Shown here: piece by piece, positions 1-8,544 of the stretch
How positions within the stretch are numbered: position 1 is the stretch's first letter
How the letters are laid out: each line of letters starts with the position of its first letter
NCBI GenBank assembly: GCA_964467345.1
Contig: CAYXPY010000009.1
Location: 1 to 64,000 of the forward strand
Reading direction: 5' to 3'
Source: SM1-50 sp964467345
GTDB lineage: Archaea; Thermoplasmatota; E2; DHVEG-1
Length of the DNA stretch: 64,000 bases
Program-made: the position numbers and the translations under genes
The notes under the pieces: model-generated
What the model was told of the DNA's origin: nothing
Databases searched by the model: none
Seen by the model: the letters and a program-made list of their open reading frames with translations, nothing else

Positions 1-47
1 AGGTTTTTTAGGTAATTTTGTTGATGTAATTCTTTCTTTTTTTTCAT
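1..47 (-). CDS. N-terminus of next Tad/pilus operon gene (partial, probably a second TadC-like protein)
   Basis: An ATG at 45-47 on the minus strand opens a frame that stays open to the window edge and begins M-K-K-K-K-E-L-H-Q-Q. It lies 2 nt after the stop of the TadC-like gene and has an AGGGGG run about 8 nt upstream as a possible ribosome binding site. Archaeal Tad-like loci often carry two TadC/GspF-type genes in a row, so a second membrane subunit is the natural guess. Only 15 codons are visible, so the product cannot be identified from sequence. Confidence 0.45.
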   Translation of the reverse strand, partial: MKKKKELHQQNYLKN

Positions 48-49
48 CT

Positions 50-925
50 CTATGCCCCCTGACACATCCCGCGGATGACCACCGCAAATCCAGCATGGAT
101 GAGAGGTACAACCATCAAGATGAGGATGTACAGAAATGTCGCGTTCCAGTCTCCCGTGATAATCATCATCAAAGGAATCACAATCAGAAGCAGCAGCACC
201 CCTGCGACAGCGGCGGTGACATAGCTTTCCGCCATGATACCAAGTGTTTCAAGCAGTTGTTTCTGTTGGTTTCTGTTCTCCCATAGGTATTGGTCTGCCT
301 TATGCATAAAATAGGTTTTTAAAGAACCACCAGAGGTGACCGTGACGACCATACCCTGGAGGAATTCTTTGAATCGTTGTGATGGTGTCCGCGCGATGTT
401 CTTTTTAATCGCACTAAGAATATCAAAGCCAAGCAAGCCAACATCGCGGTAGATCCATGCAGATTCTTCCTTTACTTCGCTGTAGATATCCTGCTTGGAG
501 AGGCTTTTAAAAATCTCTGTTGGTGTGACTCCGGCAGAGGCCATAGCAGAGATAAAATTAATGGCATAGGCGAGGTTTGCATCAATCTTTTTTTTACGGG
601 ATTTCGCCCGGCTTTTCGGCAATGACAGCAACATCGCATAAATTATAACTCCAACAAATCCGGGAATAAACAGGAATAAGATGGTCAGTCCCATATCTAG
701 GGTAACCCCAAGAAGAGGTAGCAGGAGAAAAACAAAAAAAACAATCACAATCAGAGAGCTCAGTAACCCAAGAATGGCACTGAGGAACACATACGACAGG
801 TATGCGCCTGCGCGTATCTCCATATGTGCTGATTGCAATGCTTCTTGTAGGTGGTTATTTGCCTTTCGTTCACCTAATCTGCCTAACCATTTATAACTCA
901 TACGTTGATATTTTGTTAGTGTCAT
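50..925 (-). CDS. TadC/GspF-family membrane platform protein of a type IV pilus-like secretion system
   Basis: This 291-aa integral membrane protein has hydrophobic segments near residues 42-75, 80-105, 235-260 and 265-288. A cytoplasmic stretch between them (D-A-N-L-A-Y-A-I-N-F and following, A-S-A-G-V-T-P) is typical of the T2SSF fold. Such proteins form the inner-membrane platform on which the secretion ATPase acts in archaeal pili, archaella and Tad systems. I chose the second ATG (925): it overlaps the stop of the upstream ATPase gene as ATGA and sits 6 nt after GGAGGG, whereas the ATG at 931 directly abuts that motif. It is the third gene of a minus-strand operon. The exported substrate (pilin or adhesin) is not identifiable here. 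Confidence 0.85.
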   Translation of the reverse strand: MTLTKYQRMSYKWLGRLGERKANNHLQEALQSAHMEIRAGAYLSYVFLSAILGLLSSLIVIVFFVFLLLPLLGVTLDMGLTILFLFIPGFVGVIIYAMLLSLPKSRAKSRKKKIDANLAYAINFISAMASAGVTPTEIFKSLSKQDIYSEVKEESAWIYRDVGLLGFDILSAIKKNIARTPSQRFKEFLQGMVVTVTSGGSLKTYFMHKADQYLWENRNQQKQLLETLGIMAESYVTAAVAGVLLLLIVIPLMMIITGDWNATFLYILILMVVPLIHAGFAVVIRGMCQGA

Positions 926-2691
926 CGGCATCCCTCCGATTCCATTTCTTTTTTCTCTTTTTCAAAAATATTATCATGAGATAGGGTATTTGCTTGACCG
1001 GTGTTGAGTTGTTCAACCATCACCTTTTTTATTTCAACATCCGGTTGTTTTTGCTTCAGCTCCCGGTCTTTTCTTATTTTTTCCATGACCTCGCTTGGGC
1101 TATCAATATAGGATGATACGATTCGTGCGACATCTTTGAAGGCACGGATATTGTTATCTTTCATCCATTCAAGAATATCAACCCGTCGCCTGAGTTCATC
1201 AAGCATCTGTTCTTTAGACATCCCGTGTTGATTGCGGATCCGTTCCATCACATAGCTCTTACCGGAGAAAGAGAACTGATCGCTCACCGGGTCCCATCGA
1301 AATACCTCATTTGTCAGTATTTCTTTGGTCATCGGATCGATATCGACGATTTCAACGATCTGTTTACATCGCCTGACTCGTTTGTCGTTTACCTCGGTTT
1401 GTATTTGAATCGTAACAATGTTTAATGCTTGAAGCATTACTCGAGGGATTTCGATTGGTTTACCTTCTAGCCGATGGATGAGTGACTGGGCGGAATCTGC
1501 ATGGAACGTTGAATACGTTGTATGGCCTGTCGCCATCGCCTGGAACAACACATACGCTTCCTTCCCACGAATCTCCCCGACGAGGATATACTCAGGCCGT
1601 TGTCTCAGCGCGGCCTTCATCAAATCATATAAATCGATCTCACCAGCGAGTTTATCATTTATCACCTCGCCAAATCCAGATCGAACCACCCCAGGGATCC
1701 AGTTTGGATGCGGCAGGTTGATTTCCCTTGTTTCTTCAATGGAAACAATCTTTGATTCCCGTGGGATGAACAAGCAAATCGCATTCAGGGTCGATGTCTT
1801 TCCTGCCGCGGTTCCTCCTGCGATAAGAGCACTGATGCCGTTTTCCACAGCAAGCCAGAGATAAGCAACCATCTCTGCAGACAGGCTTTTATATGCAATC
1901 AGATCAGTTGCCGTAATCGGGTCAGCTTTGAACCGTCTGATGGTAAATGTTGAACCTTTTGCAGTTACCTCCTTGCTAAGGGTCATCTGAATCCGGGAGC
2001 CGTCTGGCATTGTAGCATCAAGCATTGGTTCAGCGATGGAGATGTGTTTTCCACATTTCTGTGCTAATCGGACAACAAATTCAGAAAGTTTTACTTCATC
2101 GGAAAATTGGATGTTGCTTTTCAAGGAGCCGTATTTCCGGTGAAACAGGAAAATCGGGAGACCCGACCCATCACACGAGATATCTTCAATGTTAGGGTCA
2201 CGCATTAAGGGATCAATCTTTCCATACCAGATGAAATCCCTTTTTATGTAATAGAGAATCTTGGTTTTCAATACATCATCGACTATCATATTGTATTCAT
2301 TGATGATGTTGGTAATTCTGCCTAAGAGAAATGCATCGACTTTTTGATTATCAAGTTCATCTAACCGAATATCCATTGAATTGATAAGACTCTCGTGGAT
2401 GAAATTAAGGGAGTTTTTTTCTTTATCATTCAGCTGTGGCTCAATTGTCTTATAAAATTTGTCTAGAGAGGTGGTGTCCTTAAGGATTTTTATAAACACA
2501 AAGGGCTCGAGAACAGGGTAACATTCGAGTTCAACAAGGTTTTTTTCATCAATAGTACTGTCTCGGTTGGAGAAAACCACGATACCTTTTTTTCCACATT
2601 GAGAGCATTTGATGGTTACTTTTTGTCCTGGTTCCCCCTCGCAAGAAATTTTTGAATGGCATCCAGGGCAGACCGCTATTTTTTTTATCAT
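922..2691 (-). CDS. TadA/VirB11-type secretion ATPase with N-terminal zinc ribbon (paralogue 2)
   Basis: This 589-aa type II/IV secretion ATPase powers assembly of a pilus-like structure with the TadC protein encoded downstream. Visible motifs are a four-Cys zinc ribbon at the N-terminus (C8, C11, C29, C32), Walker A GGTAAGKTS at 292-300, an Asp/Glu box around 318-322 (IEETRE), Walker B/RPEYILVGEIRG near 365-376 and the His box GHTTYSTFHADS near 389-400. A charged, probably flexible tail follows residue 530. The gene begins 2 nt after its larger paralogue and overlaps the downstream gene as ATGA, so the three are likely one transcript. The zinc ribbon is absent from the first paralogue. Confidence 0.9.
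   Translation of the reverse strand: MIKKIAVCPGCHSKISCEGEPGQKVTIKCSQCGKKGIVVFSNRDSTIDEKNLVELECYPVLEPFVFIKILKDTTSLDKFYKTIEPQLNDKEKNSLNFIHESLINSMDIRLDELDNQKVDAFLLGRITNIINEYNMIVDDVLKTKILYYIKRDFIWYGKIDPLMRDPNIEDISCDGSGLPIFLFHRKYGSLKSNIQFSDEVKLSEFVVRLAQKCGKHISIAEPMLDATMPDGSRIQMTLSKEVTAKGSTFTIRRFKADPITATDLIAYKSLSAEMVAYLWLAVENGISALIAGGTAAGKTSTLNAICLFIPRESKIVSIEETREINLPHPNWIPGVVRSGFGEVINDKLAGEIDLYDLMKAALRQRPEYILVGEIRGKEAYVLFQAMATGHTTYSTFHADSAQSLIHRLEGKPIEIPRVMLQALNIVTIQIQTEVNDKRVRRCKQIVEIVDIDPMTKEILTNEVFRWDPVSDQFSFSGKSYVMERIRNQHGMSKEQMLDELRRRVDILEWMKDNNIRAFKDVARIVSSYIDSPSEVMEKIRKDRELKQKQPDVEIKKVMVEQLNTGQANTLSHDNIFEKEKKEMESEGCR
1529..1620. repeat. 92-bp perfect repeat, copy 1 (within the second secretion ATPase gene)
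   Basis: These 92 bases are identical to 3157-3248 in the neighbouring ATPase paralogue. They encode the Walker B region through the GHTTYST box. The flanking sequence of the two genes has diverged at many third-codon positions, so the identity exceeds what protein conservation requires. Confidence 0.9.
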
Positions 2692-2693
2692 TA

Positions 2694-5036
2694 TTAATTC
2701 CGTATTTTCTTCATTACTTCTTGTGGATTGTCCACATATTGTGCAACAATCGTTGCTACTTTCTTGAACTCACGAACGTTATTTTTATTCATCCAATCCA
2801 ACAGTGTCGTTCGATTTTTTATTTCACTAATCATCCCCTCTCGACTGATATCTTTCTCTGCTCTGATACGTTCAAGAACATAGCTTTTTCCCGAATAAAC
2901 GAATTTATCTTCAATAGGGTCCCATCGGAATACTTCATTGGTGAGTATCTCTTTTGTGGTCGGGTCGATATCGATGATTTCTATGATTTGTTTGCATCGT
3001 CGAGCTCTTTTATTTTTCACCCGTGATATGACCTGAATAATGACGATATCTAAGGTCTGAAGCATAATACGGGGAATCTCGATGGGTTTTCCTTCCAACC
3101 GATGGATGAGAGACTGAGCAGAATCCGCATGGACTGTCGAGTAGGTTGTATGTCCGGTCGCCATCGCCTGGAACAACACATACGCTTCCTTCCCACGAAT
3201 CTCCCCGACGAGGATATACTCAGGCCGTTGTCTCAGCGCGGCCTTCATGAGATCATATAAATCGATTTCACCGATGACTTTGTTCCCAACGACTTCTCCA
3301 AATCCAGATCGAACCACACCAGGGATCCAGTTCGGATGCGGCAGATTGATTTCCCTTGTTTCTTCAATGGTGACAATCTTTGATTCCCGGGGGATGAACA
3401 AGCATAGTGCGTTTAATGTCGAGGTCTTTCCTGCAGCGGTCCCACCAGCAATAAGGGCATTGATTCCATTTTCCACTGCGAGCCACATGTATGCGACCAT
3501 CTCTGAGGACATCGTATGAAACTCGACAAGGTCTGGAGGTGAAAAGGGATCCTCACTGAATTTTCTAATGGTAAACGTCGATCCTTTCGTAGTGACCTCG
3601 GTACTAAGGGTCATTTGGATACGGGACCCATCAGGCATTGTTGCATCAAGCATCGGTTCTGATATCGAGATGTGTTTTCCGCATTTCTGTGCTAGTTTTA
3701 CGACAAAAGCGGTGAGTTCATCTTCGTCTCCAAATTGGACATTGCTTTTTAATGAACCGTAGCGTCGGTGATACAAAAAGATGAAAACACCGGATCCATC
3801 ACAGGAAATATCCTCGATATTAGGATCTTTCATGATGCTTTCAAGTTTCCCCAGGCCAATCGATTCCTTTTCAAGGTGATAGAGTAACTTTTTCTTGGTA
3901 AGAGAATCGATATTAAGCATGTAATCATCCAGGATTAAATCGACTTTTTCACTAAGATATTTATCTTCACCTTTCGCTTCAAGATCAGCGGTTTTGAATG
4001 CAAAGCTATCAAGTGTTTCTTGAACAAATTTCAACAGGTATTCTTCGTCTTTTGTGAGCTGCAATTCAAGGAGGATATATCGTTTGTCAAGAGATTCTTT
4101 TTCGCGGATGATTTCCACATAGGAAAAAGGTTCTTGAATGGGATAAAAATCGATTTCTTCAATCTGATCCTCTGTATATCCCATTCGTTCCAACGTAGCT
4201 GCCTTCAGCTGGTTTGCCTCTTTTTGAAACTGGATTTTTCCATCAGGGGTGATTTCCTCGAGTTTCACCTCAGTTTTTTTTGGTTCTTGGTTCGTTGGTA
4301 CTACAACCTGTTGAACAGATACCTCGCCTTGGGAGGATTGGTTTATACTTGAGGCAGTTACCTCCTCAAAATGACTTACGTCCTGCGCGTCTGTTCTAGA
4401 TGTGCTGCCATGTGGCTTTATTTCTTGACTTGATGCTGGTTCTTCATCTTCAATGGTAGGGTGGACATCTGTTCTTTCCATAGTGTTTGAAACTGATATC
4501 TTAGAATCTTGCGAGGTGGTGCTGGCTTTAATTTTGTTGTCCAGCCATGCTGCCTCATCTTCTTTAACCTGTGCGATTGATTCTTCAAAATGAGGTAATT
4601 GTTCTGTCGCGTCTTCTTCTTTCTTTTCTTCGGAAGGTTTAACCGTGGGTTTATCAATTTTTTCTTTCGTCTTGAAACCAATATGTTTCTTCTTTTTCAC
4701 TGCAGGTTTCTGTTCTTTTTCATGATTCTCTGTGGTTTTGTCTTTTTGGTTTTGTGGGATGTTTCGTTGGTAAAAGGGAGGTGTGGTTTCTAATGATTTG
4801 TTTTCAGTGTTTGGTTTTTTTTGTGGTTCCGTTTTTTTCTTATCATGGACATAAAATACGAACTGAGGTGATTTTTTCTCAGATAAGCCCCTGTTTCCAA
4901 ATTGGCCTTGCTTATTTTTTTGTCGTTGGACATAGGCATGGGCATCTAAGATTTGGTCAACTTTCGTTTCGATGTCCGTAGCATTTTCCAGTGAATCTGA
5001 GAGGGGTACCTTTTTACGATTGTCCGTTTTTGTCAT
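2694..5036 (-). CDS. TadA/VirB11-type secretion ATPase with long charged N-terminal extension (paralogue 1)
   Basis: The 780-aa product has about 280 N-terminal residues rich in Lys, Glu, Gln and Pro with no evident fold, followed by a complete secretion ATPase core. The core has Walker A GGTAAGKTS near residue 530, Walker B RPEYILVGEIRG and the His box GHTTYSTVHADS. It is closely related to the downstream 589-aa paralogue but has the disordered extension in place of the zinc ribbon. AGGAGGGG lies 4 nt upstream of the ATG at 5036. It is the first gene of the pilus/Tad-like operon. Two adjacent ATPases could be alternative motors (extension and retraction) or form a mixed hexamer; this is inference. 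Confidence 0.88.
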   Translation of the reverse strand: MTKTDNRKKVPLSDSLENATDIETKVDQILDAHAYVQRQKNKQGQFGNRGLSEKKSPQFVFYVHDKKKTEPQKKPNTENKSLETTPPFYQRNIPQNQKDKTTENHEKEQKPAVKKKKHIGFKTKEKIDKPTVKPSEEKKEEDATEQLPHFEESIAQVKEDEAAWLDNKIKASTTSQDSKISVSNTMERTDVHPTIEDEEPASSQEIKPHGSTSRTDAQDVSHFEEVTASSINQSSQGEVSVQQVVVPTNQEPKKTEVKLEEITPDGKIQFQKEANQLKAATLERMGYTEDQIEEIDFYPIQEPFSYVEIIREKESLDKRYILLELQLTKDEEYLLKFVQETLDSFAFKTADLEAKGEDKYLSEKVDLILDDYMLNIDSLTKKKLLYHLEKESIGLGKLESIMKDPNIEDISCDGSGVFIFLYHRRYGSLKSNVQFGDEDELTAFVVKLAQKCGKHISISEPMLDATMPDGSRIQMTLSTEVTTKGSTFTIRKFSEDPFSPPDLVEFHTMSSEMVAYMWLAVENGINALIAGGTAAGKTSTLNALCLFIPRESKIVTIEETREINLPHPNWIPGVVRSGFGEVVGNKVIGEIDLYDLMKAALRQRPEYILVGEIRGKEAYVLFQAMATGHTTYSTVHADSAQSLIHRLEGKPIEIPRIMLQTLDIVIIQVISRVKNKRARRCKQIIEIIDIDPTTKEILTNEVFRWDPIEDKFVYSGKSYVLERIRAEKDISREGMISEIKNRTTLLDWMNKNNVREFKKVATIVAQYVDNPQEVMKKIRN
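3157..3248. repeat. 92-bp perfect repeat, copy 2 (within the first secretion ATPase gene)
   Basis: Identical to 1529-1620. Several shorter near-identical blocks lie on either side (for example around 3300-3420 against 1675-1790), interrupted by synonymous changes. This pattern fits gene conversion between tandem paralogues. Confidence 0.9.
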
Positions 5037-5225
5037 AGTACCCCTCCTTTATAGCTCTCCTTCCATTTCCATGCATCCCATCTTCCCACGTTTATGAGTC
5101 TGAAAGAGTCATAACAAAAGTTACAAACTTAAGTGAACTTTTTATGCATCTCATCCGACGATTTTTGATATAGTTTGTTCGTATATATAGCTTTCTTTAA
5201 ATTTCTATGCAAAAGGTAACGAAAT

Positions 5226-5423
5226 TTAGTCTCTTGGTTTCCTGAACCATAAGATTGCTGCAAGAAGACCAAGACCAAATGGGACAACGATGATGTAGTA
5301 GATAAGATCGATTTTCAGGAGATAGGTGGTAAAATCATACCCGGAGAGATAAAGGATGATACAACCAACGAGCACGACAGGGATAAGAATGCCTACTATT
5401 AACGGTACGGCTTCCCGGTTCAT
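5226..5423 (-). CDS. Small two-TM membrane protein, unknown function
   Basis: The 65-aa product (from ATG at 5423; an in-frame GTG lies 9 nt upstream at 5432) has two hydrophobic helices, roughly residues 6-27 and 38-58, a short polar loop and a basic C-terminal tail ending R-K-P-R-D. A TATA-like element (CTTTATACG) on the minus strand near 5438-5447 predicts a transcript start very close to the ATG, so the message is probably leaderless. No family is recognised. It stands alone between the pilus operon and the divergent COG2403 gene. Confidence 0.6.
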   Translation of the reverse strand: MNREAVPLIVGILIPVVLVGCIILYLSGYDFTTYLLKIDLIYYIIVVPFGLGLLAAILWFRKPRD

Positions 5424-5509
5424 ATTCCTCACACGTATAAAGCGAATTGTTTAAGGGTATTTGTAGTTAATGGAAAAGAGCTGGCTTTTATTAGATATCA
5501 TAAGAATAA

Positions 5510-5520
5510 TGTATATAAAC
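5510..5520 (+). promoter_or_regulatory. TATA box for the COG2403 gene
   Basis: TGTATATAAAC lies about 33-43 nt upstream of the GTG start at 5553, which predicts initiation near 5540 and a leader of roughly 12 nt. Confidence 0.55.
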
Positions 5521-5552
5521 TATGACCAGATTCCTGGCTAGACGGGATTTCT

Positions 5553-6890
5553 GTGGTTAAAAAAACAAAAGTTATCATCATGGGTGCGGCAGGGAGAGAT
5601 TTTCATAATTTTAACGTGTATTTCCGAAAAAACCCACTGTATAATGTTGTTGCATTTACTGCGACTCAAATACCTGATATTGCAGGAAGAAAATATCCCG
5701 CGTCGCTTGCTGGGAAATACTATCCGAAAGGCATTGCCATCTATCCTGAGGAGAAACTATCTGAGCTTATCAAAAAATTCGATGCTGATTGTGTAGTGTT
5801 TGCCTACAGTGATGTCCCCTATTCTTATGTTATGGGAAAGTCTGCGATGGTAAATGCTGCGGGGGCTGATTTTATGCTCTTAGGCCCAAAGAGTACAATG
5901 CTTGTTTCAAAAAAACCAGTTATTGCGGTCTGCGCGGTGCGAACTGGTTGTGGAAAATCACAGGTCTCAAGGAAGATTTTTGAGCTTATTCAAAAGAAAG
6001 GATTGCGTGTGGCAGCCATCCGTCATCCAATGCCCTATGATCAAAACCTGACAACACAGGTTTGTCAGCGTTTCGCAAGCTACACGGATCTCGATAACTA
6101 TAACTGTACGATCGAGGAACGGGAGGAATACGAGCCGTACATCGATATGAACGGTATTGTCTATGCGGGTGTGGATTATGAAAAAATCCTGAGAGCCGCT
6201 GAAAAGGAGGCAGATGTGATTATCTGGGATGGCGGGAACAATGATTTTTCATTCATCAAACCTGATCTTCTCATTACGATCGCTGATCCTCATCGTCCTG
6301 GTGATGAGCTTGCGTATTATCCTGGTGAGATGAACGTGCGAAGCGCTCAGATTGTCATTATCAATAAGGTTAATACCGCGGATAAAGAAGACATTGAGAC
6401 GGTTCGGATGAATGTCAAAGGGATAAATCCAACAGCAGAGATAATCGACGGGACTTCAGTGATTCAGGCTGAGGATAAAAAAATGATAACGGGGAAAAGC
6501 GTTCTTGTTGTTGAAGATGGCCCAACCGTGACCCATGGAGGCATGCGCTACGGAGCAGGTATGGTTGCAGCAAAGGAGTATGGCGCAAAAAAAATCATCG
6601 ACCCACGACCCTTCGCGGTTGGCTCGATTATCGATACGTTTAACAAATTCACGCATCTCGTGGATATCCTTCCGGCTATGGGCTATGGGAAGAAACAGAT
6701 ACAGGAACTTGAAAAAACAATCAATAACGCGGATTGCGATGTCGTAATCAGTGGCACTCCGATTGATCTCACCCGTATTTTGAAAACGAAAAAACCTGTC
6801 GTACGAATACGATATGGGGTTGGAAATAAAACCGCCGTCCAACTTGAAACAATCTTGGAGAAATTCCTGAAAAAGAAGAAATTATTTTAA
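5553..6890 (+). CDS. COG2403-family P-loop protein (predicted GTPase, related to cyclic 2,3-diphosphoglycerate synthetase)
   Basis: The 445-aa protein has a Rossmann-like N-terminal part (VIIMGAAGRDFHNFN near residues 7-21) and a P-loop-type segment VRTGCGKSQVSRKI near residue 130. A conserved D-G-G-N-N-D-F motif follows, then an IINK motif that resembles a GTPase N-K-x-D box. This is the family to which Methanothermus cyclic 2,3-diphosphoglycerate synthetase belongs, but most members are uncharacterised, so substrate assignment would be a guess. Translation starts with GTG. The gene converges on the RFC small subunit gene, and the two stop codons overlap by 9 bp. Confidence 0.75.
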   Translation: MVKKTKVIIMGAAGRDFHNFNVYFRKNPLYNVVAFTATQIPDIAGRKYPASLAGKYYPKGIAIYPEEKLSELIKKFDADCVVFAYSDVPYSYVMGKSAMVNAAGADFMLLGPKSTMLVSKKPVIAVCAVRTGCGKSQVSRKIFELIQKKGLRVAAIRHPMPYDQNLTTQVCQRFASYTDLDNYNCTIEEREEYEPYIDMNGIVYAGVDYEKILRAAEKEADVIIWDGGNNDFSFIKPDLLITIADPHRPGDELAYYPGEMNVRSAQIVIINKVNTADKEDIETVRMNVKGINPTAEIIDGTSVIQAEDKKMITGKSVLVVEDGPTVTHGGMRYGAGMVAAKEYGAKKIIDPRPFAVGSIIDTFNKFTHLVDILPAMGYGKKQIQELEKTINNADCDVVISGTPIDLTRILKTKKPVVRIRYGVGNKTAVQLETILEKFLKKKKLF

Positions 6891-7841
6891 TTGTTTCCCA
6901 AAAAGGACGAACTGAGCAAGTAACGATTCAAGCTGGATATGATCATTGCTTCCTTCTACAAGCCTGAATTCCACTTCCCCGGTTTTCTCCATGAGCCGTA
7001 CCTTATGGTCCTCTGGTATTGTTAAATCAAATATCGATCGGTGAATCTGCTTAATGATTTCTTCTCCGCTTAACCCATGGGTTATCAGCAGATCATAAAG
7101 CTGGTTTCTTGCAGCCATGAAATTACCCCCTAGCGCCGTGGTTATCAGCGTTTTTACATCCTCTGGTCGGGCTGTCGCAGATGTCTCGTAAAGGAGTTCT
7201 GCGGTGATCTTTTTATCGATGGATGCACCGACTTGAAGGACGTTTATCGCTCTGCGCATGTCTCCTCGAGCGATAAAAATAAGGGCTTCGAGTCCGTCCG
7301 GTGTGATTTCCAGATGTTCTTTTGTAGCTATCTTTCGTATATATTTTTTTACATCATCTCCAGTGAGTGGTTTGAAGCGAAAGACCGCACAACGGGATTG
7401 AATTGGTTCGATGACCTTTGAGGAATAATTCACCGAGAGAACGAAGCGGCAGATATGGGTGTATTTCTCGATGGTTCGTCGGAGAGCCGCCTGGGCTTCT
7501 TGAGTCAAGGAGTCTGCTTCATCAAGAAAAATAATCTTGAAAGCTGCTCCGATTGGCGCGGTGCGTGCGAAATCCTTTATCTTACCTCGGATGATGCCGA
7601 TACCGCGCTCGTCACTTGCATTAAGTTCATGAAAGTTCTGTGACCAATGTTGTTCCCCAAAAACCTCATGAGCAAGGGCTAAGGCAGCGGTTGTTTTCCC
7701 AGTACCAGGTGGTCCTGCAAAAATCAGGTGAGGGACGTTCTTCGTCGTCGCATAGGCTTTGAGTCGTTCGATGATGTTATCTTGACCAGCAATGTCTGAC
7801 AGTGTTTTGGGTCTGTACTTCTCAATCCAGATTTCTTGCAT
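6882..7841 (-). CDS. rfcS: Replication factor C small subunit (clamp loader ATPase)
   Basis: This 319-aa AAA+ ATPase loads PCNA onto primed DNA together with the large subunit. It carries the archaeal RFC-S N-terminus (EIWIEKYRPKTL), Walker A GPPGTGKTT, Walker B FLDEADSLT, and the sensor/arginine-finger motif QSRCAVFRF. The frame is open 36 codons further upstream, but homologues begin at the internal Met (7841), and the extra residues are lysine-rich and unlike the family. A minus-strand TATA-like TATTTAAA near 7937-7944 could drive it. Its partner clamp PCNA is encoded about 4 kb away at 11792-12529; the large subunit is not in the window. Confidence 0.93.
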   Translation of the reverse strand: MQEIWIEKYRPKTLSDIAGQDNIIERLKAYATTKNVPHLIFAGPPGTGKTTAALALAHEVFGEQHWSQNFHELNASDERGIGIIRGKIKDFARTAPIGAAFKIIFLDEADSLTQEAQAALRRTIEKYTHICRFVLSVNYSSKVIEPIQSRCAVFRFKPLTGDDVKKYIRKIATKEHLEITPDGLEALIFIARGDMRRAINVLQVGASIDKKITAELLYETSATARPEDVKTLITTALGGNFMAARNQLYDLLITHGLSGEEIIKQIHRSIFDLTIPEDHKVRLMEKTGEVEFRLVEGSNDHIQLESLLAQFVLFGKQLK

Positions 7842-7999
7842 CAAGCTTGTGTAATACGTTATCCCTCTTAATGTTTTTTTGTTTCTTGGAGGGTCATTGA
7901 CACGGTTTTTTGTCTTTTTGACATTTTTCCAGAAAGTCTTTAAATACAATTATTGCCACACGTTAACACGACACGCTCGGAAAATGAAAAGGTGATGAT

Positions 8000-8491
8000 G
8001 TGAAAAAAAAACGTCTACAGACACTTTGTAAACTGTGTGTGTTTTTAAGCATCGCAAATCTCCCTTTTTTAACACTGACGAACCTGTTTGGAACACAGAG
8101 CTTTATCGACTCATACAGATACCCAAGCTCCTTCCAATACATAAAAACCGATGCAATTGACAATCTCAATACCCATGAAGGATATCTCCTGATCGAACGA
8201 CCAACACATCACGGATATGCAATAAACGAACAAGACATCATTTTATACCATTCCTCCAACCAGACCATCACCCAACGTGTTGTATCATCCATTGTAACAA
8301 AAAACGGGGCTAATACCTATTTTATCAACGATTTACCAAATGGTACCTGTTCCGAACCAATTAACGAACAGCAGATCATCGGAAAAATTAAAGCACGATT
8401 CGATGACAACCTCTGGATCACCATGTGTCTACGTATCTGGCAGATATCTTCAGATAACCTCAACGCGTTAGTGTATTTTTCAAACATATAA
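8000..8491 (+). CDS. Membrane-anchored S26/signal-peptidase-like protein lacking obvious catalytic residues
   Basis: The 163-aa protein starts with GTG at 8000, preceded by GGTGAT at 7991-7996. It has an N-terminal hydrophobic anchor (residues 10-30) and an extracytoplasmic domain whose strand order resembles S24/S26 peptidases: D-I-I-L-Y-H, T-Q-R-V-V-S-S-I, an N-D-L-P-N-G turn, then Q-Q-I-I-G-K-I. In active archaeal signal peptidases the strand before the nucleophile carries a G-x-S-M motif, and H-R-V holds the general base. Here no such Ser is evident and H-R-V reads Q-R-V. It is probably an inactive homologue or scaffold; the fold assignment is moderate. Confidence 0.6.
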   Translation: MKKKRLQTLCKLCVFLSIANLPFLTLTNLFGTQSFIDSYRYPSSFQYIKTDAIDNLNTHEGYLLIERPTHHGYAINEQDIILYHSSNQTITQRVVSSIVTKNGANTYFINDLPNGTCSEPINEQQIIGKIKARFDDNLWITMCLRIWQISSDNLNALVYFSNI

Positions 8492-8523
8492 CCCTGCATG
8501 ATAAGCTTCTTTAATAGCTGACG

Positions 8524-8543
8524 GTTACCCTAGACGGGGTAGC
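8524..8543 (+). promoter_or_regulatory. Hairpin abutting the gcvPA start codon
   Basis: Bases 8524-8530 (GTTACCC) pair with 8537-8543 (GGGTAGC), including one T-G wobble, around a 6-nt loop. The 3' arm contains the GGGG that would act as ribosome binding site, and the stem ends one base before the ATG at 8545. It could limit translation initiation of the gcvPA-gcvPB message. The pairing is seen directly; regulation is inference. Confidence 0.45.
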
Positions 8544-8544
8544 T

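Noticed and set aside
1478..1864. Plus-strand frame of 128 codons over the secretion ATPase gene
   Set aside because: Shadow of the conserved ATPase core; a similar one appears over the paralogue at 3247-3519, as expected from shared codons.
8492..8544. Glycine riboswitch before gcvPA
   Set aside because: The leader is only about 50 nt and lacks the aptamer structure; only a local hairpin is visible.
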